This document shows, one piece after another, positions 1-8,253 of a DNA stretch of 55,216 nucleotides. The notes under the pieces are model-generated. The model did not search any database. It saw only the letters and a program-made list of their open reading frames with translations, and had not been told where the DNA came from. The stretch is from contig JACQZS010000148.1 of assembly GCA_016213725.1 (NCBI GenBank), positions 1 through 55,216 of the forward strand, in the 5' to 3' direction. The position numbers were made by a program, and so were the translations under genes. Source of the stretch: Acidobacteriota bacterium. Lineage in GTDB: Bacteria > Acidobacteriota > Terriglobia > Bryobacterales > Bryobacteraceae. Position 1 is the first letter of the stretch, and each line of letters begins with the position of its first letter.

Positions 1-723
1 CAGCACCGGTGTGCGTGGATAGGCGTGCCCGCCGTACTGCCGGAACCCTTCGGCCCACTCCGCGCCACACAACTTTCCGCGCGACCGCGTCCAATCCTCC
101 ATCGTCTCGATGAAGTTGTCCATGCCGTGCTGCTTTAGCAGCCACGCCCGCTGGCTCTTGTGCGCTGCCAGCATTTCGCGCTTGGCGTCCATCACGCTGG
201 CGACATCCACGAAGAACTGCGCGGGGATCACCTCGCCGTAACGGTCGATGCCCTCGGCCGGGTCGAGGTAGTAAAGATGCGGAATTCCATCCAGCGCCGG
301 AGCCTGGTCGAAGCTCTGCGTGCCGTAGTTCGGAGCGGAGGCGCCGAAGCAGGCGTCGGTCACCAGCTTCGATGTGGCCTCGTGGTCGCAGTGGTAGTCG
401 CGCGGCGAGGCCGTGAGCACCACGTCCGGCCGGAATCGGCGCAGCGCCGCGGTGACGCGCCTCCGCGACGAATCGTCCTCGAAGATCGCGAGGTCTCTGA
501 AGCCCACCCAATGGTGCTCGGCGCCGATTAGGGAGGCGGCGCGTGATGCCTCCTGGCGGCGGATGTCGGCGATCTCCTGCGGCCCGAATTCCACACTGCC
601 GCAATCGCCGGAAGTCATGGTGGCGATGGTGATGTGATGGCCCGCCGCGGCGAGCAGGGCAAGGGTGCCGCCGGCAAGGAATTCGGCGTCGTCCGGATGG
701 GCGTGCAGGCAGATGATACGCAC
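1..723 (-). CDS. PIG-L/LmbE-family zinc deacetylase (3' end cut by window edge)
   Basis: This is a zinc-dependent N-acetyl-sugar deacetylase of the PIG-L/LmbE family. The Zn/catalytic motif HPDD is at residues 9-12 and the second zinc motif HCDH at 111-114, in the usual order. The reading frame is open for 241 codons and runs off the left edge, so the C-terminus is missing. The start is a GTG at 723-721 whose first base is also the last base of the upstream gene's TAG stop (TAGTG), which implies translational coupling. Family members include BshB of bacillithiol synthesis, and a BshA gene lies at 7075. It could supply that step, but the distance and generic motifs do not prove it, so no symbol is given. 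The family assignment is firm; the substrate is unknown. Confidence 0.85.
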   Translation of the reverse strand, partial: MRIICLHAHPDDAEFLAGGTLALLAAAGHHITIATMTSGDCGSVEFGPQEIADIRRQEASRAASLIGAEHHWVGFRDLAIFEDDSSRRRVTAALRRFRPDVVLTASPRDYHCDHEATSKLVTDACFGASAPNYGTQSFDQAPALDGIPHLYYLDPAEGIDRYGEVIPAQFFVDVASVMDAKREMLAAHKSQRAWLLKQHGMDNFIETMEDWTRSRGKLCGAEWAEGFRQYGGHAYPRTPVL

Positions 724-905
724 TACTGGCGGTCCCCCGTGTTCCGCACCTGGTCGCACTCGCAGCAGTCGCTGCAGCGCTGGCACTTCTGGCAGAGATG
801 ATTCCCGCAGGTGTCTTTGGTGCACCAGACGCAGATTTCCACGGAGGTCTCACCGCAGATCGTGCAATGGAAGACAGCCGTGTTCGCCGGAGCCGGAGAA
901 TTCAC
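723..905 (-). CDS. Cys-rich zinc-binding microprotein, unknown function
   Basis: This is a 60-residue protein with 11 cysteines between residues 14 and 50, arranged as CxxC pairs (C14/C17, C25/C28, C38/C41, C44/C47) plus C33, C48 and C50, with histidines at 13 and 36. The pattern suggests two structural zinc sites. The chosen start is a GTG at 905-903, overlapping the upstream stop as GTGA and preceded by AAGGGGG about 7 bases upstream. An ATG at 941 would add 12 residues and overlap the upstream gene by 40 bases. There is no signal peptide, so it is probably cytoplasmic. It is coupled on both sides, to the secreted helical protein upstream and to the PIG-L deacetylase downstream. I do not recognise a named family. 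Confidence 0.7.
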   Translation of the reverse strand: MNSPAPANTAVFHCTICGETSVEICVWCTKDTCGNHLCQKCQRCSDCCECDQVRNTGDRQ

Positions 906-1420
906 TTGCGGCCCCCTTGTTTCAATGTCTTCTCCCTGCAACGCTGTGCCTCCTGTTCTGCGCTCTCGAGTTCTTTCTCCCGGACGGCCGAGAGCTCCAT
1001 CACATGCTGCCGCAGCCAGTCCCGGCTGGCGCCCGCGGCGCTGATCTCGCTGTCCAGCAGATCCGCCACGGACGGATTCTGATACCGTCGCACGGCCTGG
1101 CTGACGCTCGACGAAAGTTGCAGCAGGCTCTCAAGCCGGACTAGCGTTTCCACGGCCAGCGTCAACCTGGCGGGCTGTTCGGCAAAACGCACCGCCGCGT
1201 TCTGCACGTAGCCGATCTGCTGCAGACAATCCTTGAATTGCTTCTCGTAAGCAGCCGGCGCGCCGGCTGCGGTCCATCGCTCCGGCTGCAACTGCTCGAA
1301 GAGCGGGCGCAGCCGTGCGGCCTCCGGACCGATCTTCTCGGCCCTGGGCTTCAACTCCCAGTCGGGCGCGATGCCGGGCGACTGGGCGGCCAGGAGGATA
1401 ATGACGATTCCGGTGAGCAC
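902..1420 (-). CDS. secreted helical hypothetical protein
   Basis: This 172-residue protein has a short hydrophobic N-terminus (residues 2-12) consistent with a signal peptide or membrane anchor. The rest is Glu/Gln/Arg/Leu-rich and predicted helical, with a coiled-coil-like C-terminal third rich in E, K and Q. The start is GTG at 1420-1418; no clear ribosome-binding site is seen. Its stop overlaps the start of the Cys-rich microprotein by four bases (GTGA), so the two are probably translated together with the deacetylase that follows. No conserved catalytic motif is visible and I do not recognise the family. Confidence 0.6.
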   Translation of the reverse strand: MLTGIVIILLAAQSPGIAPDWELKPRAEKIGPEAARLRPLFEQLQPERWTAAGAPAAYEKQFKDCLQQIGYVQNAAVRFAEQPARLTLAVETLVRLESLLQLSSSVSQAVRRYQNPSVADLLDSEISAAGASRDWLRQHVMELSAVREKELESAEQEAQRCREKTLKQGGRK

Positions 1421-1471
1421 TCTATCGCTAGTGTACCCGCACCGATGGTGGATAGGAACGCGGCGGCCCGG

Positions 1472-2281
1472 CTAGTTGCCAGGCGGCGGAGGCGGCGGCG
1501 GCGGCGGGGGAGGAGGAGTAGCGCCCGTGTCGCCGGGCAGGCCGCCCGTCGGCGGCGTGGGCACGCTGGTGGGCACGCCACCGGTGCCACCGCCAGGCAG
1601 GCGGGGCGTGCGGACCAGAATCTGCCAGATCGCGTCCGCCACGTACTGCATCACCCGGCCCTTGTCCAGGCGCCGAGAAGCAGAGAGCGGAGAGTTCCGG
1701 TAGACCACCAGTTCATCGCCGCCGTTCAGAATCTTCGGATCGCCGTCCCGCGGCATCAGGCGGTGCTCCACGGCTACCTGGCCCTCTTCCACGGCGACGT
1801 GCGTCGTCTCGTCGTCGTCGTCCACGCTGATGTCGAAGGTGGTGCCGCGCACCGAAATGACTGCCGTCGGCGTGTGGACGCGGTTCGGATTCGGCTGCCC
1901 GCCGAGCTTCTGGATGTGCACCCGGATGCGGCCCAGCCACACGTCCACCAGGTCGCGCAGGTTGCCCGGGTTAGCCCGGAACGTCACGCGGGAGTTCGGA
2001 AACACCTCAAAGGTGCTACCGTCGGAAACCTGGAAGGAAGCGTACCCGTCAGGACCTGTGACAATGATTTGCCGGACCTGGATGGTGTCTCCCATCGAGA
2101 CAGCCCACAAACCGCCGCCACGGATCATGTTGACGTTGCCCTGCACTTCGACAGCTTTCGCCGCGGTGTCGCCAACCCATGGCATCTGCAACCCGTTTTG
2201 CGCGCACACCACGGGCGCCAGCGCCACCAGCAGCAGTGCCGCCGACGCCAATACAAGCCTGTGGTGCAACACCGGGTACAT
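1472..2281 (-). CDS. FecR-domain secreted protein with polyproline tail
   Basis: This is a 269-residue exported protein with a signal peptide (about 1-27, cleavage near AQN). A FecR-type domain follows at roughly residues 40-190. It shows the typical pattern of a GD-x-I step, a segment ending in FEVFPNSRVTF, and a T-P-T-A-V-x-x-V-R-G-T-x-F core. FecR domains transmit signals to ECF sigma factors in TonB systems, but stand-alone secreted forms are common in acidobacteria and have no assigned role. There is no TonB receptor or FecI-type sigma next to it. The tail from about residue 230 is Pro/Gly/Thr-rich and ends with twelve consecutive prolines before the last two residues, as in wall-spanning or extended linkers. 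It is transcribed divergently from the propeller gene at 2372. Confidence 0.8.
   Translation of the reverse strand: MYPVLHHRLVLASAALLLVALAPVVCAQNGLQMPWVGDTAAKAVEVQGNVNMIRGGGLWAVSMGDTIQVRQIIVTGPDGYASFQVSDGSTFEVFPNSRVTFRANPGNLRDLVDVWLGRIRVHIQKLGGQPNPNRVHTPTAVISVRGTTFDISVDDDDETTHVAVEEGQVAVEHRLMPRDGDPKILNGGDELVVYRNSPLSASRRLDKGRVMQYVADAIWQILVRTPRLPGGGTGGVPTSVPTPPTGGLPGDTGATPPPPPPPPPPPPGN
1481..1516 (-). repeat. proline-codon tract (12 codons)
   Basis: Twelve consecutive proline codons, mostly CCG with CCT and CCC, form the end of the FecR-domain gene. On the plus strand this reads as a run of GGC/GGA-like triplets. Such a short tandem could vary in length by slippage; only the tract itself is seen here. 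Confidence 0.9.
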
Positions 2282-2371
2282 AGACAGTCCCGTAAAATCC
2301 TACTCTAACACCAAAATTGCAAAGCAACTAGTGGGCCGTGTTCAATTTGTGTTGAGAAATCAAGGGCCTAG

Positions 2372-4339
2372 ATGCAGTTTGTGAAAGAAACATCCGATAG
2401 ACTCAGGGTAGAATGGACGCAGGCCATGGGTCACCTGTCCACAACTCGGATGCTTGCCGGCCTTTTGGCAGCCTCTGCGCTGCTGGTGGTGCCGGCAGCG
2501 GCTCAGAGTGCCGGCCCGCGCCTGCGTTGGCGCCCGGTGGGCAATACGAGCCTGGCGACGGGGCTCTCCTCCAACGCTGGCGGGCCGGTGGAAACCGTTT
2601 GGTTTCAGTCAGATTCGAGCATCGCCGCGAGGCTCCCCGGGGGGCGGGTGTTCCTGACCGCGGACCTGGAAAGCTGGCGTCGCGACGATGGCGCCCAGCC
2701 GCCGGCCATCCTGCCCGATGCTCCAGCCGCCGCCGTGGCACCCGAACGGGGGGCGAAAGTTCGTGCCGGACGCAGCGGTTCCAATATTGTATATGCCGCA
2801 GGACGCCATGCCTGGAAATCCACCGATGGCGGCCTGAACTGGACAAATCTCTCTCTTTACAAGGGCGAATCCATCCTCGGCGGCGCCATCCGCGAGTTGG
2901 CCGTGGACCCCTCAGACGAACAGCGTATCGTTGCCGCAACCGATTCTGGCGTATGGTTTTCCACCGACGGCGGCCTGAGCTGGCAGGGCCTGAACGACGG
3001 CTTGCCCAACCTGCCTGTGCGGCGCATTCTGGCCGCTCCGGCTGGAACTCGGGGCGTGGTGCTCGGCGTCGCTCAGTCCAATGGCGGCCTGACGGCCGTG
3101 GAGTGGGCGCCCGCCCAGAAGTTGGGCTGGCTGCCGGCTTCCGACGAGCCCCTGCGGGCCGAGGCGGCGGCCAAACGGCAGTTGTCGGCCGCACTCGGAT
3201 CTGAAATCACCGCGGCCGCTTCCAACGGAGATTCGATCTTCGCCGGCGACGTCAACGGAAAACTCTGGGCCTCGGCCGATGCCGGCAGGACCTGGCGCAG
3301 TTTTGCCGCCGCGGAAAGCGGCGCGCGTGTAGAGCGGTTCTGGCTGGACCCCGCCGACCGCAGCTTCGCCCTGGTAGCTCTCTCCGGGCAGTCGGGCCAA
3401 ACGCCGGGCCTGATGCGCACTCTCAACGGCGGCGGCTACTGGGATGATCTTTCCGCGAATCTCCCTTCCGGAACCGTCTATGGGGTTACGGCGGACCGCA
3501 CCACCGGGGCCGTGTACGCCGCGACCGACAAGGGCCTTTACCTCACCTATGCCGACCTCCGCGCCCCCGCGCCTCCCACTGCGTGGCAGCCCATCGGAGC
3601 CGGGTTGCCGGAAGCCGCGGCACGCGACGTCCGAATCGACTCCGCCGGCAATCTCCTGCTCGCCGCTCTCGACGGCTACGGCGTCTACGCCGTGCTTGCC
3701 CCACACCGCCAGCGCGCGCCGCAACTCGCACACTCGGCCGACTATGCGGTCCGCCCGGCCGCTCCCGGCGCCCTGCTGAGCGTTGTGGGGGCGCGTGCCG
3801 CCACCGTGACCGCGGGCGGCTCTGCCGCGCCTGTGCTGGCGGCCTCCGACGAGGAATCCCAGGTCCAGGTCCCGTTCGAAGTCACCGGCGATTCCATGCA
3901 GCTTGTCGTCAACGCCGCCCAGGGCCGCGTCGTCTTCGGCCTGCCGCTCAGGGCCGCTGCGCCCGCCATTCTGATCGACCGCGACGGTACGCCCATGCTG
4001 CTCGACGCCTTCTCCGGCGCGCAGCTCGATCTCCTCAACCCGGCCCGGCCGGGCATGAAACTGCAATTGCTCATGAGCGGCCTGGGAAAGGTGCAGCCCG
4101 AATGGCCCACCGGCCTGCAGGCGCCGCTCGAAGATGCTCCGCGCGTCACCGTTCCGCTGAAAGCCTCGCTCAACGGTGTGCCGCTGCGCATCGGCCGCGC
4201 CACTCTGGCGCCTGGCTACATCGGTTATTACCTGGTGGAACTGGACCTGCCCGATCTGCTCGACAGCGGCGCTTCCGAACTCGTGGTGGAAGCCGCCGGC
4301 GTGGAGAGCAACCGGGTGCGCGTCTATGTGGGCCAATAG
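2372..4339 (+). CDS. secreted BNR/sortilin-like beta-propeller with Solibacter-type C-terminal domain
   Basis: This is an exported protein of 655 residues from ATG 2372, which has AAGGG five bases upstream. A start at ATG 2426 would give a more ordinary signal peptide, so the start is uncertain. After the signal peptide (about 27-45) come repeated BNR-type blades, with STDGGLNW and SADAGRTW motifs typical of sortilin/photosystem-stability-like propellers, spanning about residues 50-450. The last 200 residues match my recollection of the TIGR03437 domain: a QVQVPFEV-like core, LLMSGLGKV, an APAILIDRDGTP segment and a final SNRVRVYV strand. That domain is known almost only from Solibacter and relatives and is thought to be extracellular. 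The function is unknown. The downstream methyltransferase gene follows after 15 bases and may be co-transcribed. Confidence 0.8.
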   Translation: MQFVKETSDRLRVEWTQAMGHLSTTRMLAGLLAASALLVVPAAAQSAGPRLRWRPVGNTSLATGLSSNAGGPVETVWFQSDSSIAARLPGGRVFLTADLESWRRDDGAQPPAILPDAPAAAVAPERGAKVRAGRSGSNIVYAAGRHAWKSTDGGLNWTNLSLYKGESILGGAIRELAVDPSDEQRIVAATDSGVWFSTDGGLSWQGLNDGLPNLPVRRILAAPAGTRGVVLGVAQSNGGLTAVEWAPAQKLGWLPASDEPLRAEAAAKRQLSAALGSEITAAASNGDSIFAGDVNGKLWASADAGRTWRSFAAAESGARVERFWLDPADRSFALVALSGQSGQTPGLMRTLNGGGYWDDLSANLPSGTVYGVTADRTTGAVYAATDKGLYLTYADLRAPAPPTAWQPIGAGLPEAAARDVRIDSAGNLLLAALDGYGVYAVLAPHRQRAPQLAHSADYAVRPAAPGALLSVVGARAATVTAGGSAAPVLAASDEESQVQVPFEVTGDSMQLVVNAAQGRVVFGLPLRAAAPAILIDRDGTPMLLDAFSGAQLDLLNPARPGMKLQLLMSGLGKVQPEWPTGLQAPLEDAPRVTVPLKASLNGVPLRIGRATLAPGYIGYYLVELDLPDLLDSGASELVVEAAGVESNRVRVYVGQ

Positions 4340-4354
4340 GAGGGAATGGTCGCA

Positions 4355-4897
4355 ATGAGAATCGGGACTATCCTGGCCGTGGCGCTCTGCGCCTGCGCCG
4401 CCGCCTTCGCACAGGAGGCCAAGAGCGTCGAAAAGCTGGCTCCGTATTACCCAACTCCGGAGACGGTGGTGGAACGGATGCTCAAACTCGGCGGCCTCAA
4501 GGCCGGCGAGAAGATGTTCGACCTTGGCAGCGGCGACGGCCGCATCGTCATCATGGCCGCCGAGAAGTTCAAGGCCGACGCCACCGGTGTCGAATTCGAC
4601 GCCGACCTCGCCAAGGAATCCTCGGCGCGCATCCGCTCGCTCGGCCTCGAAAAGCGCGCCCGCATCATCCAGGGCGATATTGCCAAACAGGATTTCTCCT
4701 CTGCCGCCCTGCTCACCGTCTACCTGCTGCCGACTTCGAACTCCAAGATCCGCCCGATGCTCGAAAAGCAGTTGAAGCCCGGCACGCGCATCGTCGCCCA
4801 CGATTTCACCTTCCAGGACTGGACCCCGGTCAAGGAAGAGCACATCGAAGACGATGGCGAAGGCCGCAGCCATACCCTGTACCTTTACGTGCGCTGA
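4355..4897 (+). CDS. exported class I SAM-dependent methyltransferase-like protein
   Basis: This protein of 180 residues combines a clear signal peptide (about 1-20, ending AFAQ) with a Rossmann-fold methyltransferase. Motif I is FDLGSGDGRIV, the acidic residue after beta-2 is in GVEFD, and a later strand gives IIQGDI. The start ATG 4355 is preferred because AGGAGGG lies ten bases upstream; ATG 4346 is too close to it. SAM is not normally available outside the cytoplasm, so an exported SAM-binding fold is odd. The protein may bind another ligand, act before export, or the N-terminus may be a membrane anchor facing inward. It ends 18 bases before the sensor kinase gene. The acceptor substrate is unknown. 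Confidence 0.75.
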   Translation: MRIGTILAVALCACAAAFAQEAKSVEKLAPYYPTPETVVERMLKLGGLKAGEKMFDLGSGDGRIVIMAAEKFKADATGVEFDADLAKESSARIRSLGLEKRARIIQGDIAKQDFSSAALLTVYLLPTSNSKIRPMLEKQLKPGTRIVAHDFTFQDWTPVKEEHIEDDGEGRSHTLYLYVR

Positions 4898-4915
4898 CCG
4901 CCGCGGAGCCCTCCG

Positions 4916-6076
4916 GTGATTGTCACTGACCAGATCGTGCTGCCCTACCTTTGGAGGCGCTATCTCAGCTTTCTCCGGGCGCTGATCGGCGCGTCGTGCC
5001 TTTGGATCGTGCTAGGGGCCTCCGGGATGACGTCGGCAACCTGGGTGCTTCTTGTCCTCGGGCTCACCGTCTATAGCGTGGTTTCCATCTTCTGGCGCTG
5101 GCAGGAGCGGCTCGACCGGCTGGACATTTTCAACCTGGTGCTCGACGTCTCCATCTTCTTTCTCTGCGTCGGCCTGGCAAACTCCGGCGGCTTCTGGCTT
5201 TCGGCCATGGCCGCGCTCTATCTCTTCCTGGCCACATCTACGCTGCAGGACTGGCGCGACGTCCTGCTCATCACCGTGGTGACGCTGGCATTTGTCAACA
5301 GCGCGCAGCCGGTGGACGCCTCGCGCCTGCAGCCGCTGCTTCTCATCCTGGGCATGTTCGGTTGCGTGGTTGCGCTGCAGAAGCAGAGCCTTTTGGAGCG
5401 CCTCTCCACCTCTTCGCGCCAGGCCGTGATGTACCGCGTGGAGGCGCAGCGCGCCCGGGAATCGGAGCGCGAACGCATCGCCGCCGACTTCCACGACGGG
5501 CCCCTGCAGAGCTTCATCTCCGTCCAGATGCGCCTTGAAGTCGTGCGCAAGATGCTCGAACGCAGCCACGAAGCCGGCCTGGAAGAGCTGCGGCAGCTGC
5601 GCGAAATCTGCGATCGCCAGGTGACCGAAGTTCGCACCTTCGTCCGCGCCATGCGCCCCGTCGAACTGGACGGCGCGGGCCTCGCTTCGGCCCTCCGTTC
5701 CACCGTGGGCTTCTTTCAGAAGGACTCGGGCATTCCCACCACCTTCCACGCCGACCCCACGGCCATGCATGACGACATCGCCTCTTCCACCGAAATCGTT
5801 CAGATCGTCCGCGAAGCTCTCAACAACCTCCGCAAGCACTCCTCCGCCTCGCGCGCCACCGTCCGCATCGCCCGCACCTCCAGGCACCTCACCATCAATG
5901 TGGAAGACGATGGCACCGGCTTCCCCTTCGCCGGCACGTTTGATCTCGACGAGTTGGAGATGCTCAAAATGGGGCCCCGCAGCATCATGCGCCGCGTCAA
6001 ATCGCTGGAGGGCGACCTGCTGCTCCACTCCCGCCCCGGCCGCGGTTCGGAACTCAATATCCGCCTGCCCCTATGA
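4916..6076 (+). CDS. membrane sensor histidine kinase, HisKA_3/NarX-DesK type
   Basis: This 386-residue protein begins at GTG 4916 with GGAG seven bases upstream. Residues 1-160 hold several hydrophobic segments (about 22-36, 42-60, 72-88, 95-108, 115-130, 138-155), a membrane sensor with no obvious extracellular domain. The dimerisation helix has the HisKA_3 signature ERERIAADFHDGPLQ with the phospho-acceptor His193. The ATPase domain runs from about 285, with an N-box (REALNN), a G1 box (EDDGTGF) and a late G-rich segment (RPGRGSE). Kinases of this type normally phosphorylate LuxR-type regulators, but none is next to it. Its stop overlaps the next gene's ATG by four bases. Confidence 0.88.
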   Translation: MIVTDQIVLPYLWRRYLSFLRALIGASCLWIVLGASGMTSATWVLLVLGLTVYSVVSIFWRWQERLDRLDIFNLVLDVSIFFLCVGLANSGGFWLSAMAALYLFLATSTLQDWRDVLLITVVTLAFVNSAQPVDASRLQPLLLILGMFGCVVALQKQSLLERLSTSSRQAVMYRVEAQRARESERERIAADFHDGPLQSFISVQMRLEVVRKMLERSHEAGLEELRQLREICDRQVTEVRTFVRAMRPVELDGAGLASALRSTVGFFQKDSGIPTTFHADPTAMHDDIASSTEIVQIVREALNNLRKHSSASRATVRIARTSRHLTINVEDDGTGFPFAGTFDLDELEMLKMGPRSIMRRVKSLEGDLLLHSRPGRGSELNIRLPL

Positions 6077-7041
6077 AGAAGCTCGTCTGGATTTGTCTTG
6101 CGCTTGCCGGCTGCGCCCGCTATGCCGATTTCACGCTGCCCGATGCGGGCGCTCCGCAGCAGGGAGCCTATCTCTGGGAACCGCGGCCTGGGCCGGTCAT
6201 TCCGAACCGGGCGGTGGACACGCTGAATCCTTCCATCGTCGCCTGGAAAGGCGGCCTTCTCAACCTGCTGTCCGTCTACGACGGCAAGGGTTGGCATACG
6301 GAAGCCGCCACCTCGAGCGACGGCTTCGCCTGGACATACGGCACGCGCGTGCTCTCCCCCGACCCTAAGACCTGGGAGGGCAGCTACATCGCCGCCAACG
6401 GAGCCACTCTTCTCCGCAACGGCGAATTGCTTCACTACTACCAGGGCGGAGATCCGCCGCGCATCGGCCTTGCCCGCTCCACAGACGGCGCTACGTTCCG
6501 CCGCCAGCCCGAGCCGGTGGTTGGATTCGGCCCTCGCGGCTCCTGGGACGAACGCGGCGCGGCAGACCCCTACGTCTTCGAGTCCGGGGGCCGGATCTAC
6601 CTTTTCTACCTCGGCCAGGACCGCGCCCGCCGCCAGCGGCTCGGCCTCGCTATGTCCCGCGACGGCCTCACCTGGACCAAGTTGCGCCAGAACCCCATCA
6701 TGGAACTCGGCGGACCCGGCGCCATCGACGAAAACGGCCTGGGCGAACCCGCGGTCTGGCAGGCTCACGGCTGGTGGTGGATACTCTACACCGGCCGCGC
6801 CCGCAACGAAGTCCGCCGCATGGCTCTTGCCCGCTCCCGCGATGGAATCCGGTGGGAAAAGACCGGTCCCGTGATCTCCGGGACGGAGCCCTGGAATTCG
6901 AAAGTCGTGTGTGATGCGACGGTCATTCCCTCCGAGGATCGCGTCCGGGTCTGGTTCGGCGGCGGCGACGTCGCTCTTCCGGCCGAAAACCTCCACGGCC
7001 AGATCGGCTACGGCGAACTCGTCTGGCGCCCGTCGCGCTGA
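6073..7041 (+). CDS. lipoprotein with GH43/GH32-like five-bladed propeller
   Basis: This 322-residue protein begins with a lipoprotein signal (lipobox LAGC, Cys14), so it is probably anchored in an envelope membrane. The body carries repeats of the form ARSTDGATFRR, AMSRDGLTWTK and ARSRDGIRWEK. These mark the blade edges in GH43/GH32/GH62/GH130-like five-bladed propellers that act on or bind polysaccharides. Candidate acidic residues include D and E in the DERGAADPYVF and ENGLGEPAVW segments. Its start overlaps the kinase stop as ATGA, suggesting coupled translation. It could be a glycosidase, phosphorylase-like or a sugar-binding protein; the substrate cannot be read from the sequence. Confidence 0.7.
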   Translation: MKKLVWICLALAGCARYADFTLPDAGAPQQGAYLWEPRPGPVIPNRAVDTLNPSIVAWKGGLLNLLSVYDGKGWHTEAATSSDGFAWTYGTRVLSPDPKTWEGSYIAANGATLLRNGELLHYYQGGDPPRIGLARSTDGATFRRQPEPVVGFGPRGSWDERGAADPYVFESGGRIYLFYLGQDRARRQRLGLAMSRDGLTWTKLRQNPIMELGGPGAIDENGLGEPAVWQAHGWWWILYTGRARNEVRRMALARSRDGIRWEKTGPVISGTEPWNSKVVCDATVIPSEDRVRVWFGGGDVALPAENLHGQIGYGELVWRPSR

Positions 7042-7074
7042 GAACCAAGCTACCCTGGGCTTTACGGCTTCATC

Positions 7075-8178
7075 ATGCGCATCGGCATCACCTGTTATCC
7101 CACCTATGGCGGCAGCGGAATCGTCGCCACCGAACTCGGCATGGAAATGGCCGCGCGCGGCCACGAAGTCCACTTCATCACCTACGCCAACCCCATTCGA
7201 CTCGACCCCGGCCTCCCGCGCATCTTCTACCACGAGGTGGAAGTCTCCACCTATCCGCTCTTTCAATATCCGCCCTACGACCTCGCTCTCGCTTCCCGCA
7301 TGGCCGAAATCGCCGAGTGGCAGCGGCTCGACCTGCTCCACGTCCACTACGCCATCCCCCACTCGGCCTCCGCCTTTCTTGCCCGCAGCATTCTCCAGCC
7401 CAGGCGCAAGCTGCCCTATGTCACCACGCTGCACGGCACCGACATCACGCTGGTGGGCGCCGATCCGTCCTATCTCCCCATCACCCGCTTCTCGATTGAG
7501 CAGTCAGACGGCGTTACGGCCATCAGCGAACACCTGCGCCGCGAAACTCTCGATGCTCTCGGCGTGAAGGGCGAGATCCGCGTAATCCACAACTTCGTCA
7601 ACTGCGATCTCTATCGCATACCGAAGACGCCGCATGAAGGCCGCCCGCGGCTGCTCCACATCTCCAACTTCCGCGAGGTGAAGCGCGTCACCGATTGCGT
7701 CGAAGTGCTGGCCCGCGTCCGCAAGCACGTGGATTGCGAACTCTGGATGGCCGGCGACGGTCCAGACCGCGGCGCCGCCGAACGCCTGGCCTTTGAACTC
7801 GGCGTGCATGATCACGTTAGCTTCCTCGGCAAACAGAACCACATCGAGCGCCTCATCCCGCAGTGTGACGTCCTCCTGTTGCCCAGCCGCATGGAGAGCT
7901 TCGGCCTGGCCGCCCTGGAGGCCATGGCCTGCGGGCTCATCCCCGTCTCCACCCGCGTCGGCGGTATTCCGGAACTCATCACTCACGGCCAGGACGGTTT
8001 CCTCGAAGCCGTCGGCGACACGGACGCCCAGGCCGCCCGCGTGGCTGAGATCCTCACCGACGAGAAGCTGCGCACGCGCATGAAATGGGCTGCCCGCGAC
8101 ACCGCCGAGGGCCGTTTCTGTTCCTCGAAGATCATTCCGCGGTACGAAGCCTACTACCGCGAAGTGGCTGACCGCTAA
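7075..8178 (+). CDS. bshA: N-acetyl-alpha-D-glucosaminyl L-malate synthase (bacillithiol synthesis)
   Basis: BshA is a GT4-family retaining glycosyltransferase. It joins GlcNAc from UDP-GlcNAc to L-malate, the first step in making the thiol bacillithiol in the cytoplasm. The 367-residue protein matches the family closely: it opens with the glycine-rich CYPTYGGSGIVA loop and an ATELG helix, then LDLLHVHYAIPH and TTLHGTDITLVG. The donor-site region has the glutamate motif ESFGLAALEAMACG, and GIPELI follows. Length is normal for BshA. The gene stands alone, 33 bases after the lipoprotein gene. The later enzymes BshB and BshC are not beside it; a PIG-L deacetylase at the left edge is a possible BshB. 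Confidence 0.9.
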   Translation: MRIGITCYPTYGGSGIVATELGMEMAARGHEVHFITYANPIRLDPGLPRIFYHEVEVSTYPLFQYPPYDLALASRMAEIAEWQRLDLLHVHYAIPHSASAFLARSILQPRRKLPYVTTLHGTDITLVGADPSYLPITRFSIEQSDGVTAISEHLRRETLDALGVKGEIRVIHNFVNCDLYRIPKTPHEGRPRLLHISNFREVKRVTDCVEVLARVRKHVDCELWMAGDGPDRGAAERLAFELGVHDHVSFLGKQNHIERLIPQCDVLLLPSRMESFGLAALEAMACGLIPVSTRVGGIPELITHGQDGFLEAVGDTDAQAARVAEILTDEKLRTRMKWAARDTAEGRFCSSKIIPRYEAYYREVADR

Positions 8179-8253
8179 ACCGGTTCCATACCGTTACGAA
8201 CTTCCTCAAACCCCGCCTCTCCGGGTTAACTTCGCTGTGCGAGGAAACGTACG

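Noticed and set aside
1481..1516. Proline tract as a CRISPR or non-coding repeat
   Set aside because: It is a codon-phase triplet run inside a gene and has no spacers.
2912..4873. 653-residue minus-strand frame opposite the propeller and methyltransferase genes
   Set aside because: No recognisable domain, while the plus-strand genes have signal peptides and known folds.
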